This document shows, piece after piece, positions 1 to 7,899 of a stretch of 64,000 nucleotides of DNA. Source of the stretch: Amycolatopsis echigonensis (GTDB lineage: Bacteria; Actinomycetota; Actinomycetes; Mycobacteriales; Pseudonocardiaceae); contig NZ_JACJHR010000010.1 in NCBI RefSeq assembly GCF_014174495.1, positions 62,001 to 126,000 on the forward strand. Reading direction: 5' to 3'. Positions within the stretch are counted from its first letter, which is position 1; each line of letters opens with the position of its first letter. The notes under the pieces are model-generated. The model was not told the DNA's origin. It worked only from the letters and a program-made list of their open reading frames with translations, and made no database searches. The position numbers and the translations under genes were made by a program.

Positions 1-1027
1 CCGGCTCAAGCAGCTCGGCGTCTACCGGGCCAGCACTCCGGCGAAGTTCGGCGGCAATCCGCTTCCGCCCGCCGAATTCCTCCGCCTGATCGAGCGGATT
101 TCCACAGTGGACGGTTCGACCGGCTGGGTCGCCAGCTTCGGCTCGTCGCTGATCTACCTCGCCGCGCTCCCGCTGGACACGCAGGCCGAGCTGTACAAGG
201 ACGGTCCGGACGTCGCGTTCGCCGGCGGTCTCTTCCCGGTCCAGCCCGCCCCGGCGACCGAAACCGGCTTCCGCGTGGACGGCCGGTGGAAGTTCGCCAG
301 CGGCTGCATGGGCGCGGACATCCTCGGCGTCGGCATCCCCGGAGACGAATCGACCGGCGGGAAACCGCGCACCGCGCTGCTGCGGCCCGAGCAGGTCGAA
401 ATCGTCCAGGACTGGGACGTCGTCGGCATGCGCGGCACCGGTTCGTTCGACCTGGTCGTGCGCGACGTCGAGGTCCCGCGCGAGTGGACGTTCATCCGCG
501 GCGGCGCGCCCACGGTGGACGAACCGCTCTACCGCTACCCCACCATCGCTTATGCCGCACAGGTTCTCGCCATCGTCGGCGCGGGCGTCGCGCGCGCCGC
601 TCTCGACCACGCCCGCGAGGTCGGCGCTGGCTACACCGGTGTCACCGGTGCGCCGAAGCTCGCCGACCGCGGCTATTACCGCACCGGGTACGCCGACGCC
701 GAGGCCGCGCTGCGGTCCGCTCGCGCCTGGTTCTACGAGGTCAGCCACGAGGTCTGGGACACCGTCGTTTCCGGCGACGAAGCCACCGACGAGCAGAACG
801 CCCAGTTGCGGCTTTCGTCCGCGCACCTCGCGAAGACTGCGTCCGAGGTCGTGTCGAAGCTCGTCGAGATTTCCGGCACCGCGCCGATCTACTCGACCCA
901 TCCGCTGCGTGGACTTCAGGGCGACGCACTGGTACCCAAGCAGCATGCGTTCCTGGGCCCGGCCATCCACGACGCCGCCGGTGCGGTCCTCATGGGACAG
1001 CCGCCGACCAGCCCCGGATTCCGCTGA
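1..1027 (+). CDS. iacA: Acyl-CoA-dehydrogenase-like flavin monooxygenase, IacA type (5' partial)
   Basis: The reading frame is open from the first bases of the window, so the true start lies upstream. At least 341 residues are present and the TGA is at 1025-1027. The protein has the acyl-CoA dehydrogenase/HsaA-like fold: a middle domain with VVGMRGTGSFDLVVRDVEVP and a C-terminal helical domain ending in PLRGLQGDALVPKQHAFLG. Members of this group are FADH2-dependent oxygenases of aromatic substrates. IacA oxidises indole-3-acetate and IifC oxidises indole. The assignment rests mainly on what follows: a small unknown protein, Rieske alpha and beta subunits, an SDR and a 2Fe-2S reductase, as in iac clusters. 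A flavin reductase (IacG) is expected but not visible and may lie to the left. Family is confident; substrate is inferred. Confidence 0.72.
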   Translation, partial: RLKQLGVYRASTPAKFGGNPLPPAEFLRLIERISTVDGSTGWVASFGSSLIYLAALPLDTQAELYKDGPDVAFAGGLFPVQPAPATETGFRVDGRWKFASGCMGADILGVGIPGDESTGGKPRTALLRPEQVEIVQDWDVVGMRGTGSFDLVVRDVEVPREWTFIRGGAPTVDEPLYRYPTIAYAAQVLAIVGAGVARAALDHAREVGAGYTGVTGAPKLADRGYYRTGYADAEAALRSARAWFYEVSHEVWDTVVSGDEATDEQNAQLRLSSAHLAKTASEVVSKLVEISGTAPIYSTHPLRGLQGDALVPKQHAFLGPAIHDAAGAVLMGQPPTSPGFR

Positions 1028-1059
1028 CCAGCCACCACCACGACGAGGAGTCTCCGACT

Positions 1060-1440
1060 GTGAGCACGCAGCCCCTGCGGGTGCTTTTCTGCATCGGCAT
1101 CAACCAGAACTTCTTCGACCTGCCCGCCGACGGCATCACCATCGGCGACGTCTGGCAGGCCTTCGTGTCCATGATGGACCAGCTGAAAGCGTTGCCGGGC
1201 ATCACTTTCATCGGCGATATCGACGATGACGCGCACATGGTCGGCCCGTCCGACGGCTGGCCGTGGACCTGTTACATCCTCGCCGACGCCGACAGCCAGG
1301 AAACCGTCAAGGCCGGGTGCAACCTGCTGCGCACCACGGAGGTCGGCAGCAATGGCGTCAAGCTGTGGCGGTTCGCCAAGATCGAAGCCCGGATCGGCCG
1401 TCCGCTGACCGTCCGCGAAGACGTCGAACTGCCCGACTGA
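1060..1440 (+). CDS. Small conserved protein of iac-like operon (IacB/IacI position)
   Basis: A 126-residue protein starting at GTG 1060, with a clear ribosome-binding site (GAGGAG at 1045-1050) 33 bases after the iacA-like stop. No catalytic motif, signal peptide or membrane segment is visible. It begins RVLFCIGINQNFFDLP and has a mixed alpha/beta look, compatible with a small dimeric alpha-beta barrel, though that is only an impression. In Pseudomonas the operon order is iacHABICDEFG, so the gene between the A and C homologues could correspond to iacB or iacI. Both have poorly understood roles. Its fixed place between the flavin oxygenase and the Rieske gene suggests it takes part in the same pathway. 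I cannot assign a function. Confidence 0.6.
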   Translation: MSTQPLRVLFCIGINQNFFDLPADGITIGDVWQAFVSMMDQLKALPGITFIGDIDDDAHMVGPSDGWPWTCYILADADSQETVKAGCNLLRTTEVGSNGVKLWRFAKIEARIGRPLTVREDVELPD

Positions 1441-1452
1441 ACCGGAGACCTG

Positions 1453-2724
1453 ATGACTGAGAACGCCAGCGTTCCCGCCGATTTCGCCGAAAGCGACCGC
1501 GTCGCCGCCCGGCTTTACACCGACCCGGAAATCTTCGAACGCGAGATGACGCAGATTTTCGAGCGTTCGTGGGTGTGGGTCGCGCACGAAAGCGAATTGG
1601 CCCAGCCGGGGAACTTCAAGTCCACCTATGTCGGCCGCCAGCCGGTAATCGTGACACGGGACCGCAAGGGCACGCTGCACACGATGCTCAACCGCTGCCG
1701 CCACCGCGGCGCGAGCCTGTGCGAGAAGCCGAGCGGCAAGGCCAACGGCTTCACCTGCCCGTACCACGCCTGGAGTTACGGCCTCGACGGCAAGCTTCGC
1801 GGCATCCCCTACCCGGACGGCTACGAAAGCGTGTTGGAAAAAGGCGAGCTGTCGCTGAAGAAACTCCGCACCGAGTCGTACGGCGGCATGATTTTCGCGA
1901 CCTTCGCCGAGGACGGCGAATCGCTTGAGGACTTCCTCGGTGACGCGAAACTGTGGATCGACCGTTTCATGAAGCAGGGCGGCGGCTACCCGATCAAGGT
2001 CCTGGGCAAGCACCAGTTCACATTCCGCGGCAACTGGAAGATCCAGCTGGAGAACACCACCGACGGTTACCACTTCCCGATCGTGCACCGGTCGTGGATG
2101 GCTTCGGTGGACGCGGAAACCGCCGACATGATGTCGTTCATGACCGATCCGTCGGCGATCACGCACGCGCTCGGCAACGGCCACAGCGTCATGCAGATGG
2201 TGCCGGAGCACTCCGATCTGGACGTCGACGACGGCACCGAACCGCTGCAGGCCCGGTTCGACCACGTCGTGGCGGAGCTTTCGAAGACGCTGGACGAGGC
2301 GCAGGTGCGCAAGGTCGTCCGGGCCATGCACGGCACCGGGTTCAACCTCAACCTGTTCCCGAACGTTTCGATGTCCGCCGCGTTTTTCCGGGTGCTGCGG
2401 CCGATTTCGGTCAACGAAACCTTGATCGAACACGTCGCGATCGGCCCCGACGGACCGCCGGAGCTGGACGTGGTGAACCGCGAACGAATGCGCATCCACG
2501 AACACTTCCAGGGCCCGTTCGGCTTCGGCACGCCCGACGACGCCGAGGGCTGGGACCGCGTGCAGCGCGGTGCGCACGGCGGCCCGGACCTGCCGATTCT
2601 GGTCAACCGCGGTCTGGCGCGGGAAAAGGCGAGCCCCGAAGGCTGGCCGACCTCGCACGTCACCGACGAAACCGGCATGCGCGCCGCGTACGCCCAGTGG
2701 AAGGAGATGATGGGCGATGACTGA
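1453..2724 (+). CDS. iacC: Rieske aromatic-ring-hydroxylating dioxygenase alpha subunit, IacC type
   Basis: A 423-residue large subunit of a ring-hydroxylating oxygenase. The Rieske 2Fe-2S site is Cys82-x-His84 and Cys102-x2-His105. The mononuclear iron site is visible in NTTDGYHFPIVH, with Asp204 bridging and His207 and His212 as ligands. The length is normal for the family. It starts at ATG 1453, 12 bases after the preceding stop, and its 3' end overlaps the beta-subunit gene by 8 bases. Electrons would come from the 2Fe-2S reductase encoded three genes downstream. In the iac pathway this oxygenase acts on the oxidised indole-acetate intermediate on the way to catechol. Family and subunit are certain; the substrate follows only from the operon. 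Confidence 0.85.
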   Translation: MTENASVPADFAESDRVAARLYTDPEIFEREMTQIFERSWVWVAHESELAQPGNFKSTYVGRQPVIVTRDRKGTLHTMLNRCRHRGASLCEKPSGKANGFTCPYHAWSYGLDGKLRGIPYPDGYESVLEKGELSLKKLRTESYGGMIFATFAEDGESLEDFLGDAKLWIDRFMKQGGGYPIKVLGKHQFTFRGNWKIQLENTTDGYHFPIVHRSWMASVDAETADMMSFMTDPSAITHALGNGHSVMQMVPEHSDLDVDDGTEPLQARFDHVVAELSKTLDEAQVRKVVRAMHGTGFNLNLFPNVSMSAAFFRVLRPISVNETLIEHVAIGPDGPPELDVVNRERMRIHEHFQGPFGFGTPDDAEGWDRVQRGAHGGPDLPILVNRGLAREKASPEGWPTSHVTDETGMRAAYAQWKEMMGDD

Positions 2725-3220
2725 AACCATCCCCACCACCGACACCCGGGTCGCGCGCGCCGTCGACCTCGTCAACCGCGAGGCGGAACTTCTGGACCGC
2801 CCCGAGTACCACGCGTGGGAAAAGCTGTTCACCGAGGACGGCATTTACGTCATCCCGATCGACCGGGAAACCGACGATTTCGCCGGCTCGCTGAACATGG
2901 TCTACGACGACGCGCGGATGCGGCAGATGCGCGTCGCGCGGATGACCGAGGGCTACGCGCTCGCCGCCGTCGATTCGGCTCGCACCGTGCGCACGGTGTC
3001 GCGGTTCGTGCCGGAATCCGTTACCGACGAAGAAGTCGTGCTGCGTTCGGCACAGATCCTGGTCGCCTACAAGCGCGGCAACCACGACCTGTGGGCGGCG
3101 GATCTGGTGCACCGCATCCGGTTCTCGCCGGAAGGTCCCGAAGGCGACCGGATCGCATTGAAGGTCGTCCGGCTGGTCAACAGCGACGACGCCGTTCCGG
3201 CCGCGGGATTCCTGCTGTGA
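2717..3220 (+). CDS. iacD: Ring-hydroxylating dioxygenase beta subunit, IacD type
   Basis: A 167-residue small subunit with the SnoaL/NTF2-like beta-subunit pattern: acidic N-terminus, YHAWEKLFTEDGIYVIP, and a central DDARMRQMRVARM helix. It has no metal or cofactor ligands, as expected for a structural subunit. ATG 2717 lies within the end of the alpha-subunit gene (8-base overlap), which indicates translational coupling and a shared complex (alpha3beta3 is usual). Its own stop overlaps the GTG of the next gene. It is the partner of the Rieske subunit at 1453-2724. Confidence 0.85.
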   Translation: MTETIPTTDTRVARAVDLVNREAELLDRPEYHAWEKLFTEDGIYVIPIDRETDDFAGSLNMVYDDARMRQMRVARMTEGYALAAVDSARTVRTVSRFVPESVTDEEVVLRSAQILVAYKRGNHDLWAADLVHRIRFSPEGPEGDRIALKVVRLVNSDDAVPAAGFLL

Positions 3221-3960
3221 GCGCGCCAGCGGAGCCGCACGTCGCCGTGGTCACCGGCGGCGCGAACGGTCTCGGGGAAGCGATCGTCCGACAGCTGCAC
3301 GCCGAGGGGTACCGCGTCGCGATCGCGGACGTCGACGGCGAAGCGGCCGAAAAACTGGCCGCAAGCCTTGGCAACTGCCACGGATACCCGGTCGACGTGC
3401 GGGATCGAGCGGCGCTCGCGCAGCTGAAGGACGACGTTGTCCGCGATTTCGGCAGCGTCCAGGTGCTGGTCAACAACGCGGCCCGCACGCAGGCGCGGCC
3501 GCTGATGGAGATCACGCCGGAAGACCTCGACGCGGTCCTCGCGGTCAACTTCACCGGCACGTTCACCGCCTGCCAGATCTTCGGCGCGTACTTCGCCGAG
3601 CGGGGTTACGGGCGGATCGTGAACATGGCGTCGCTGGCCGGGCAGAACGGCGGCACGGCGACCGGCGGGCACTACGCGTCGTCCAAGGGCGCGATCATGT
3701 CCGCGACGAAGGTGTTCGCGCGGGAACTCGCGCCGCGCGGGGTCACCGTGAACGCCGTATCGCCCGGCCCGCAGGACAGCCCGATGGTGCGGTCGATCGT
3801 CGGCGAGGACAACCTCGAAGCCTTCACGAAGAACATCCCCGTCGGACGGCTCGGCGACCCGGCGTTCATCGCACGGATGGTGTCGCTGCTCGCCTCGCCC
3901 GGCGCGGCCTCGGTCACCGGGGCCTGCTGGGACGCCAACGGCGGACTTTACCTGCGCTGA
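3217..3960 (+). CDS. iacE: Short-chain dehydrogenase/reductase, IacE type
   Basis: A 247-residue classical SDR. The nucleotide-binding loop TGGANGLG is near residues 13-20, the structural NNAA near 86-89, and the catalytic residues are Ser139, Tyr153 and Lys157 (YASSK). The start is GTG 3217, in a GTGA overlap with the beta-subunit stop, so it is translationally coupled. In iac systems IacE works directly after the flavin monooxygenase on the hydroxyindole/dioxindole-acetate intermediate. Ring-dioxygenase operons also often carry a cis-diol dehydrogenase of this family, so that role is an alternative. SDR identity is certain; the substrate is inferred from the operon. Confidence 0.8.
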   Translation: MSAPAEPHVAVVTGGANGLGEAIVRQLHAEGYRVAIADVDGEAAEKLAASLGNCHGYPVDVRDRAALAQLKDDVVRDFGSVQVLVNNAARTQARPLMEITPEDLDAVLAVNFTGTFTACQIFGAYFAERGYGRIVNMASLAGQNGGTATGGHYASSKGAIMSATKVFARELAPRGVTVNAVSPGPQDSPMVRSIVGEDNLEAFTKNIPVGRLGDPAFIARMVSLLASPGAASVTGACWDANGGLYLR

Positions 3961-3981
3961 ACCGCTGGAAACGGAGAGCCG

Positions 3982-4938
3982 ATGCCGAACACCGTGGTCC
4001 GTGTGGCCGAGGTCGTCGAGGAAGCGCCTGGGATCCGGGCGCTTCGCCTCGTGCGCGCCGACGGCCTGCCGTTCGACCCGCATCCCGCCGGCGCGCACGT
4101 CGATGTCATCGGTCCGACCGGGATCCTGCGTCAGTACTCGCTGTGCGGACGGCCGGACGACACGTCGTCGTTGTTGATCGCGGTGAAGCGGGAACCGGAT
4201 TCGCGCGGCGGTTCCGAGGCGTTGCACACCGTCGCGGAGAACGACAAGCTCGAGATCGGCGAGTTCCGGAACCTGCTTTCCCTGGCCCCGGACGCTGATC
4301 GGCACGTGCTGATCGCGGGCGGGATCGGCATCACTCCGTTGCTGAGCCTGGCTTATCAGCTGCACGCGGACGGTGCGGAATTCGAACTGCACTACTTCGC
4401 GCGCAGCCGGGAATCAGCCGCTTTCGTTTCCCTGCTTGAAGAACAGGCGGAATTCCGGGATCGAGTGCTGCTGTACTTCGGCGTACCGCGCGGTGAACAG
4501 CCCGCTGTACTCGCGGAAGTGGCGGCTGGGCTCAGCTCCGCCGGGCACGTCTACACCTGCGGCCCGGAAGGGTTCATGGAGCAGGTCGCCGGCGTGTTCG
4601 CGCCGGTGGTCGGCGAAACGCGGGTCCACGTCGAACATTTCACCGCGGCCGAGATCGACACGAGCGGCGACCGGCCGTTCACCGTCGAACTCGACACCGG
4701 CGAGGTATTCGAGATCCCGGCCGACCGGTCGATTCTGTCGGTGCTGACCGACAACGGGATCGAGGTGTTCAAATCCTGCGAGGAGGGCATCTGCGGCTCG
4801 TGCGTCTCCGGAGTGCTGGAAGGCACGCCGGAGCATCGGGACCAGTGTCTTTCGGCCAGTGACAAGGCTTCCGGCGACCAGATGGCGCTGTGCGTGTCGC
4901 GTGCCCGCTCTGAAAAACTGGTGATCGAACTGTACTGA
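3982..4938 (+). CDS. iacF: Phthalate-dioxygenase-reductase-like 2Fe-2S flavoprotein, IacF type
   Basis: A 318-residue class IA oxygenase reductase. The N-terminal flavin domain has RQYSLCGRPDD (the RxYS flavin-binding motif near residues 50-55). The NAD(P)-binding domain follows (HVLIAGGIGITPLLSLA). The C-terminal plant-type ferredoxin domain has Cys266-x4-Cys271-x2-Cys274-x29-Cys304. This is the VanB/PDR arrangement that passes electrons from NAD(P)H to a Rieske oxygenase. It starts at ATG 3982 after GGAGA, 21 bases behind the SDR gene, and is the last gene of the run; a strong hairpin begins inside its stop codon. The expected partner is the Rieske alpha subunit at 1453-2724. Confidence 0.82.
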   Translation: MPNTVVRVAEVVEEAPGIRALRLVRADGLPFDPHPAGAHVDVIGPTGILRQYSLCGRPDDTSSLLIAVKREPDSRGGSEALHTVAENDKLEIGEFRNLLSLAPDADRHVLIAGGIGITPLLSLAYQLHADGAEFELHYFARSRESAAFVSLLEEQAEFRDRVLLYFGVPRGEQPAVLAEVAAGLSSAGHVYTCGPEGFMEQVAGVFAPVVGETRVHVEHFTAAEIDTSGDRPFTVELDTGEVFEIPADRSILSVLTDNGIEVFKSCEEGICGSCVSGVLEGTPEHRDQCLSASDKASGDQMALCVSRARSEKLVIELY

Positions 4939-4980
4939 GACGTCGCGGCCGGGATCCACGCGATCCCGGCCGCGACGTCT
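4938..4980 (+). terminator. Strong hairpin terminator of the iac-like operon
   Basis: A perfect inverted repeat has 19-base arms (4938-4956 and 4962-4980) and a 5-base loop, and starts at the last base of the reductase stop codon. It is followed by an AT-rich stretch rather than a pure T-run. It separates the catabolic operon from the transporter gene, which has its own promoter. Confidence 0.85.
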
Positions 4981-4984
4981 ATTA

Positions 4985-5007
4985 ATTGATCGATTTTATT
5001 TATCAAT
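4985..5007. promoter_or_regulatory. AT-rich inverted repeat, candidate operator of the transporter promoter
   Basis: ATTGAT (4985-4990) and ATCAAT (5002-5007) form a perfect 6-base inverted repeat around an 11-base AT-rich centre. It is a conspicuous AT island in GC-rich DNA, located 18 bases upstream of a well-formed -35 element. It could bind the XRE-cupin regulator encoded after the transporter. Nothing shows which protein binds it. Confidence 0.4.
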
Positions 5008-5024
5008 CCGCCGTAAATCGGACT

Positions 5025-5053
5025 TTGCCTCCTCCGTCGCGCTTTCCTAAGCT
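5025..5053 (+). promoter_or_regulatory. Housekeeping-type promoter of the MHS transporter gene
   Basis: A -35 element TTGCCT (5025-5030) and a -10 element TAAGCT (5048-5053) have an optimal 17-base spacer. This lies 65 bases upstream of the transporter ATG, just after the operon terminator. Confidence 0.6.
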
Positions 5054-5118
5054 GTGTCCACCGTTTCCCCATTACCGGACACTCCGCGCATTTAGCGCGC
5101 GACGACGAAAGGCCTGCC

Positions 5119-6444
5119 ATGGCCAAGCGCAACGAAGCGCACTCTCCCGGCGTGCTGCGGCTCGGGTTCGCCGCGGGCGTCGGCACTTCCCTGGAAATGT
5201 ACGATTTCTCGATCTACGGCACCGCGGCGGCTCTTGTATTCGGGTCAGTGTTCTTCAAAACCGGCAACGCCTGGTTCGGCACCTTCATGAGCCTCGCGAC
5301 CTTCGCCATCGGTTTCGTGATGGCCCCGCTCGGCGCGGCGCTTTTCGGCTGGCTCGGCGACCGTCGCGGCCGACGCACCGCGCTGTACGCCGCGTTCCTT
5401 CTGATGGGTTTCGCGACGCTGGGCATGGGCGTACTCCCGCCGTACGCGGTGATCGGCATCGCCGCACCGCTGCTACTGGTCGGGTTGCGCCTGCTGCACG
5501 GTGCCGCTCGCGGCGGGGAAAGCGCTGGCGCGGCCGTGTTCGCCGTCGAGCACGCGCCCGAAAAACGGCGGGGCCTCTACGGTTCCTTCGTCGCACTCGG
5601 CTCGCCGATCGGCGTCGTGCTGGCGAACCTGGCTTTCGCGCTGGTTCTCCTGTTGCCGAACGACGAGGTCATGAATTGGGGCTGGCGGCTTCCGTTCCTG
5701 GCCGGCGGCATCGTGCTGGCCATCGGGATCTGGATCCGCCGCGGCGTTTCGGAAAGCCCGGAATTCGAGAAAATGGCCGCCGCGCGGACGCAGGCGAAAA
5801 AGCCGCTCGCTGATGTCCTCCGCTCGAATTGGCGACGGCTCCTGCTCATCGCCGGCGCGAACCTCGGCCTCACCGCCAGCACTTTCGCGCTCGTCACGTT
5901 CATGCTGTCCTACGCGACCGCCGCCGCCCCGGAAGGACTCGGCCTCCCGCGCGCCCCGATCGTCACCATTTCGACGATCACCCTGCTGTGCCACGCCGCG
6001 GCGAACGTCGGAGCCGCCTGGCTGTCCGACCGGATCGGCCGCAAACCGGTGATGCTGACCGGCTCCGTCCTGTCGATCCTCGCCGCGCTCGTGATGTTCC
6101 CGATCGCGTCGGCGGGCACCATCAGCTCGGTGTTTCTCGCGCTGCTGCTGGGTTTCACCGCCACCGGAATCCTTTTTGGACCGATGTACACCTGGTTCGC
6201 CGAACTGTTCCCGCGCGAGCAGCGCCAGTCCGGCCTCGGCGTGGGCTACCACGTCGGCGCGGTGCTGGGCGGCGGACTGTCGCCGATGATCGCCAACCGG
6301 ATCGTCGCGGCGACCGGCGACGCCATCGCGGTCGGCTATTACCTGGCCGCGCTGCTCGTGCTGAGCCTGGTCTGCCTGCTGGTCCTCCCGGAAACCGCCC
6401 CCGCGCGCCGCGCCGCGAAACCGGCTCCCGAACTGGTCTCGTGA
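5119..6444 (+). CDS. MFS transporter, metabolite:H+ symporter (MHS) family
   Basis: A 441-residue, 12-helix major facilitator. The start region SLEMYDFSIYGTAAAL matches the MHS family hallmark (usually EWYDF..YG). The loop after helix 2 carries GWLGDRRGRR, and a second DRIGRKP motif lies in the C-terminal half. MHS members import organic acids and aromatic acids (shikimate, 4-hydroxybenzoate, alpha-ketoglutarate, proline/betaine) with protons. It sits directly behind the iac-like operon and is followed 22 bases later by a regulator, so uptake of the aromatic acid degraded by that operon is the natural inference. GAAAGG precedes ATG 5119. The substrate is not proven. Confidence 0.85.
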   Translation: MAKRNEAHSPGVLRLGFAAGVGTSLEMYDFSIYGTAAALVFGSVFFKTGNAWFGTFMSLATFAIGFVMAPLGAALFGWLGDRRGRRTALYAAFLLMGFATLGMGVLPPYAVIGIAAPLLLVGLRLLHGAARGGESAGAAVFAVEHAPEKRRGLYGSFVALGSPIGVVLANLAFALVLLLPNDEVMNWGWRLPFLAGGIVLAIGIWIRRGVSESPEFEKMAAARTQAKKPLADVLRSNWRRLLLIAGANLGLTASTFALVTFMLSYATAAAPEGLGLPRAPIVTISTITLLCHAAANVGAAWLSDRIGRKPVMLTGSVLSILAALVMFPIASAGTISSVFLALLLGFTATGILFGPMYTWFAELFPREQRQSGLGVGYHVGAVLGGGLSPMIANRIVAATGDAIAVGYYLAALLVLSLVCLLVLPETAPARRAAKPAPELVS

Positions 6445-6466
6445 CGCCTCGGCAAGACTAGGCGCC

Positions 6467-7036
6467 ATGTCTGAGATCGACGAAGTCCTGGACGCGGTCG
6501 GCCCGAGGCTGCGGACGCTGCGCAACCGGCGCGGCATCACCCTGGCGGACCTGTCAGCGGAGACCGGCATCTCGGAAAGCACCCTGTCCCGGCTGGAAAA
6601 CGGCCAGCGCCGGGCGAACCTGGAACTGCTGCTGCCGCTGTCCCGCGCCTACGACGTGCCGATCGACGACCTGGTGGGCGCTCCCCGTGCCGGCGACCCG
6701 CGCGTCCACCTGCGCCCGATCCATCAGCACGGGATGACCTACGTGCCGCTCACCCGGCGGCCGGGCGGGGTGCACGCGTACAAAATGCTGATCCCCGGCC
6801 GCCCCGCGGAACCGGCGCTGAAAACGCACAGCGGTTACGAATGGCTGTACGTCCTCAACGGCCGCCTCCGCCTGATCGTGGGCGCGAAGGACCTGACCGT
6901 CCCGCCCGGCGAGGCAGCGGAGTTCGACACGACCGAACCGCATTGGCTCGGCTCAGCCGACGGAGGCGCGGTCGAGCTGCTGATCCTCTTCGGACTACAG
7001 GGCGAAAGGGCACACGTAGAGCCACGGATGACCTGA
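6467..7036 (+). CDS. XRE-family regulator with C-terminal cupin sensor domain
   Basis: A 189-residue regulator. Residues about 12-66 form an XRE helix-turn-helix (LADLSAETGISESTLSRLEN). Residues about 105-185 form a cupin_2 barrel (HSGYEWLYVLNGRLRLIVG, then the PPGEAAEFDTTEPHW strand). This DNA-binding plus cupin architecture is common in regulators that sense a small molecule in the barrel. It starts at ATG 6467, 22 bases after the transporter stop, so it is probably co-transcribed with it. It may control the transporter and the neighbouring aromatic operon, with the AT-rich inverted repeat at 4985-5007 as a candidate site. The ligand is unknown. Confidence 0.85.
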   Translation: MSEIDEVLDAVGPRLRTLRNRRGITLADLSAETGISESTLSRLENGQRRANLELLLPLSRAYDVPIDDLVGAPRAGDPRVHLRPIHQHGMTYVPLTRRPGGVHAYKMLIPGRPAEPALKTHSGYEWLYVLNGRLRLIVGAKDLTVPPGEAAEFDTTEPHWLGSADGGAVELLILFGLQGERAHVEPRMT

Positions 7037-7108
7037 TTCTGGACAGGACGTAACACTTTGGATGATTAGTACGACCTTTTGCGGCACAGTCCATCGCGAA
7101 AGGCTCAC

Positions 7109-7732
7109 ATGTCCGCCCCTGACTATCCTCCGCCGCCCGCACCCCAGGCGGCCCCGCCGGTCCACCCGGTCCCGCCGAAGAACGGCCTCGGCACCGCCGG
7201 GTTCGTGCTCGGACTGATCGGCCTGATTTTCTCGTTCATCCCGCTCATCGGGTTCATCGCGTGGCCGCTGGTGATCCTCGGGATCATCTTCTCCGCGCTC
7301 GGCTTCGCCCGGACGCGGTCCGGAAAGGCCACGAACAAGGGCCTCTCGATCGCCGGTCTCGTGCTGTCGGTGATCGGCCTGGTGATGTGCATCGTGTGGG
7401 TCGTGACGGCCGCCAAGGTGGTCAACGACGTCAACAACGAGGCCAACCGCACCGTGACGGTCCACTACGAGGTCACCGGCACCGCGAAGGACGCCTCGGT
7501 CACCTACACCACCTTCGGCGACGGCAACGCGTCCACCAACCAGGAACAGCCCAAGTCCCTCCCGTGGTCGAAAGACATCTCCACGAAGGGCCTGTTCAAG
7601 GGCGGCACCCTCTCGGTGACCACCGGCACCGAGGGCGGAGACGTGACCTGCAAGGTCGTCGTGGACGGCAAGGAAACCAAGACGGCGAAGGCGTCCGGCA
7701 ACTTCGCGACCGCCTCCTGCGACGGTTTCTGA
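7109..7732 (+). CDS. DUF4190 / MmpS-like membrane protein
   Basis: A 207-residue protein. A proline-rich N-terminus (PPPPAPQAAPP) is followed by two hydrophobic hairpins (about residues 28-65 and 80-105) separated by ARTRSGKATNKGLSIAG, the usual DUF4190 pattern. An extracytoplasmic domain of about 90 residues follows, with MmpS-type features: HYEVTGTAKDASVTYTTFGD, LPWSKDI and two cysteines (in VTCKVVVDG and ASCDGF) that could form a disulfide. MmpS proteins help MmpL lipid exporters in mycobacteria, but no MmpL gene is nearby. ATG 7109 is preferred over the in-frame TTG at 7079 because GAAAGG sits 8 bases upstream. Domain calls are confident; the role is unknown. Confidence 0.75.
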   Translation: MSAPDYPPPPAPQAAPPVHPVPPKNGLGTAGFVLGLIGLIFSFIPLIGFIAWPLVILGIIFSALGFARTRSGKATNKGLSIAGLVLSVIGLVMCIVWVVTAAKVVNDVNNEANRTVTVHYEVTGTAKDASVTYTTFGDGNASTNQEQPKSLPWSKDISTKGLFKGGTLSVTTGTEGGDVTCKVVVDGKETKTAKASGNFATASCDGF

Positions 7733-7746
7733 CCGCTTGAAACTCC

Positions 7747-7788
7747 CTCGCGGCGGCCCGAGCACAGACGTGTCCAGGCCGCCGCGAG
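7747..7788 (+). terminator. GC-rich hairpin, probable terminator
   Basis: Perfect 12-base arms (7747-7758 and 7777-7788) enclose an 18-base loop, starting 15 bases after the MmpS-like gene. There is no T-run, as is common for actinobacterial terminators. Confidence 0.55.
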
Positions 7789-7899
7789 CGCGCGTCGGCT
7801 GGTACCGGAAAACAGGCTCGAAACTGGATCTGGTGGGCACCAGATGGATCTCGGACAGTGAGAGACAGGACTGAGAGAACCCACCCCAGCGAGGCAGTC

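Noticed and set aside
916..2844. A 642-codon antisense frame over the iac-like genes
   Set aside because: Same GC-bias shadow; the plus strand has Rieske and iron-binding motifs.
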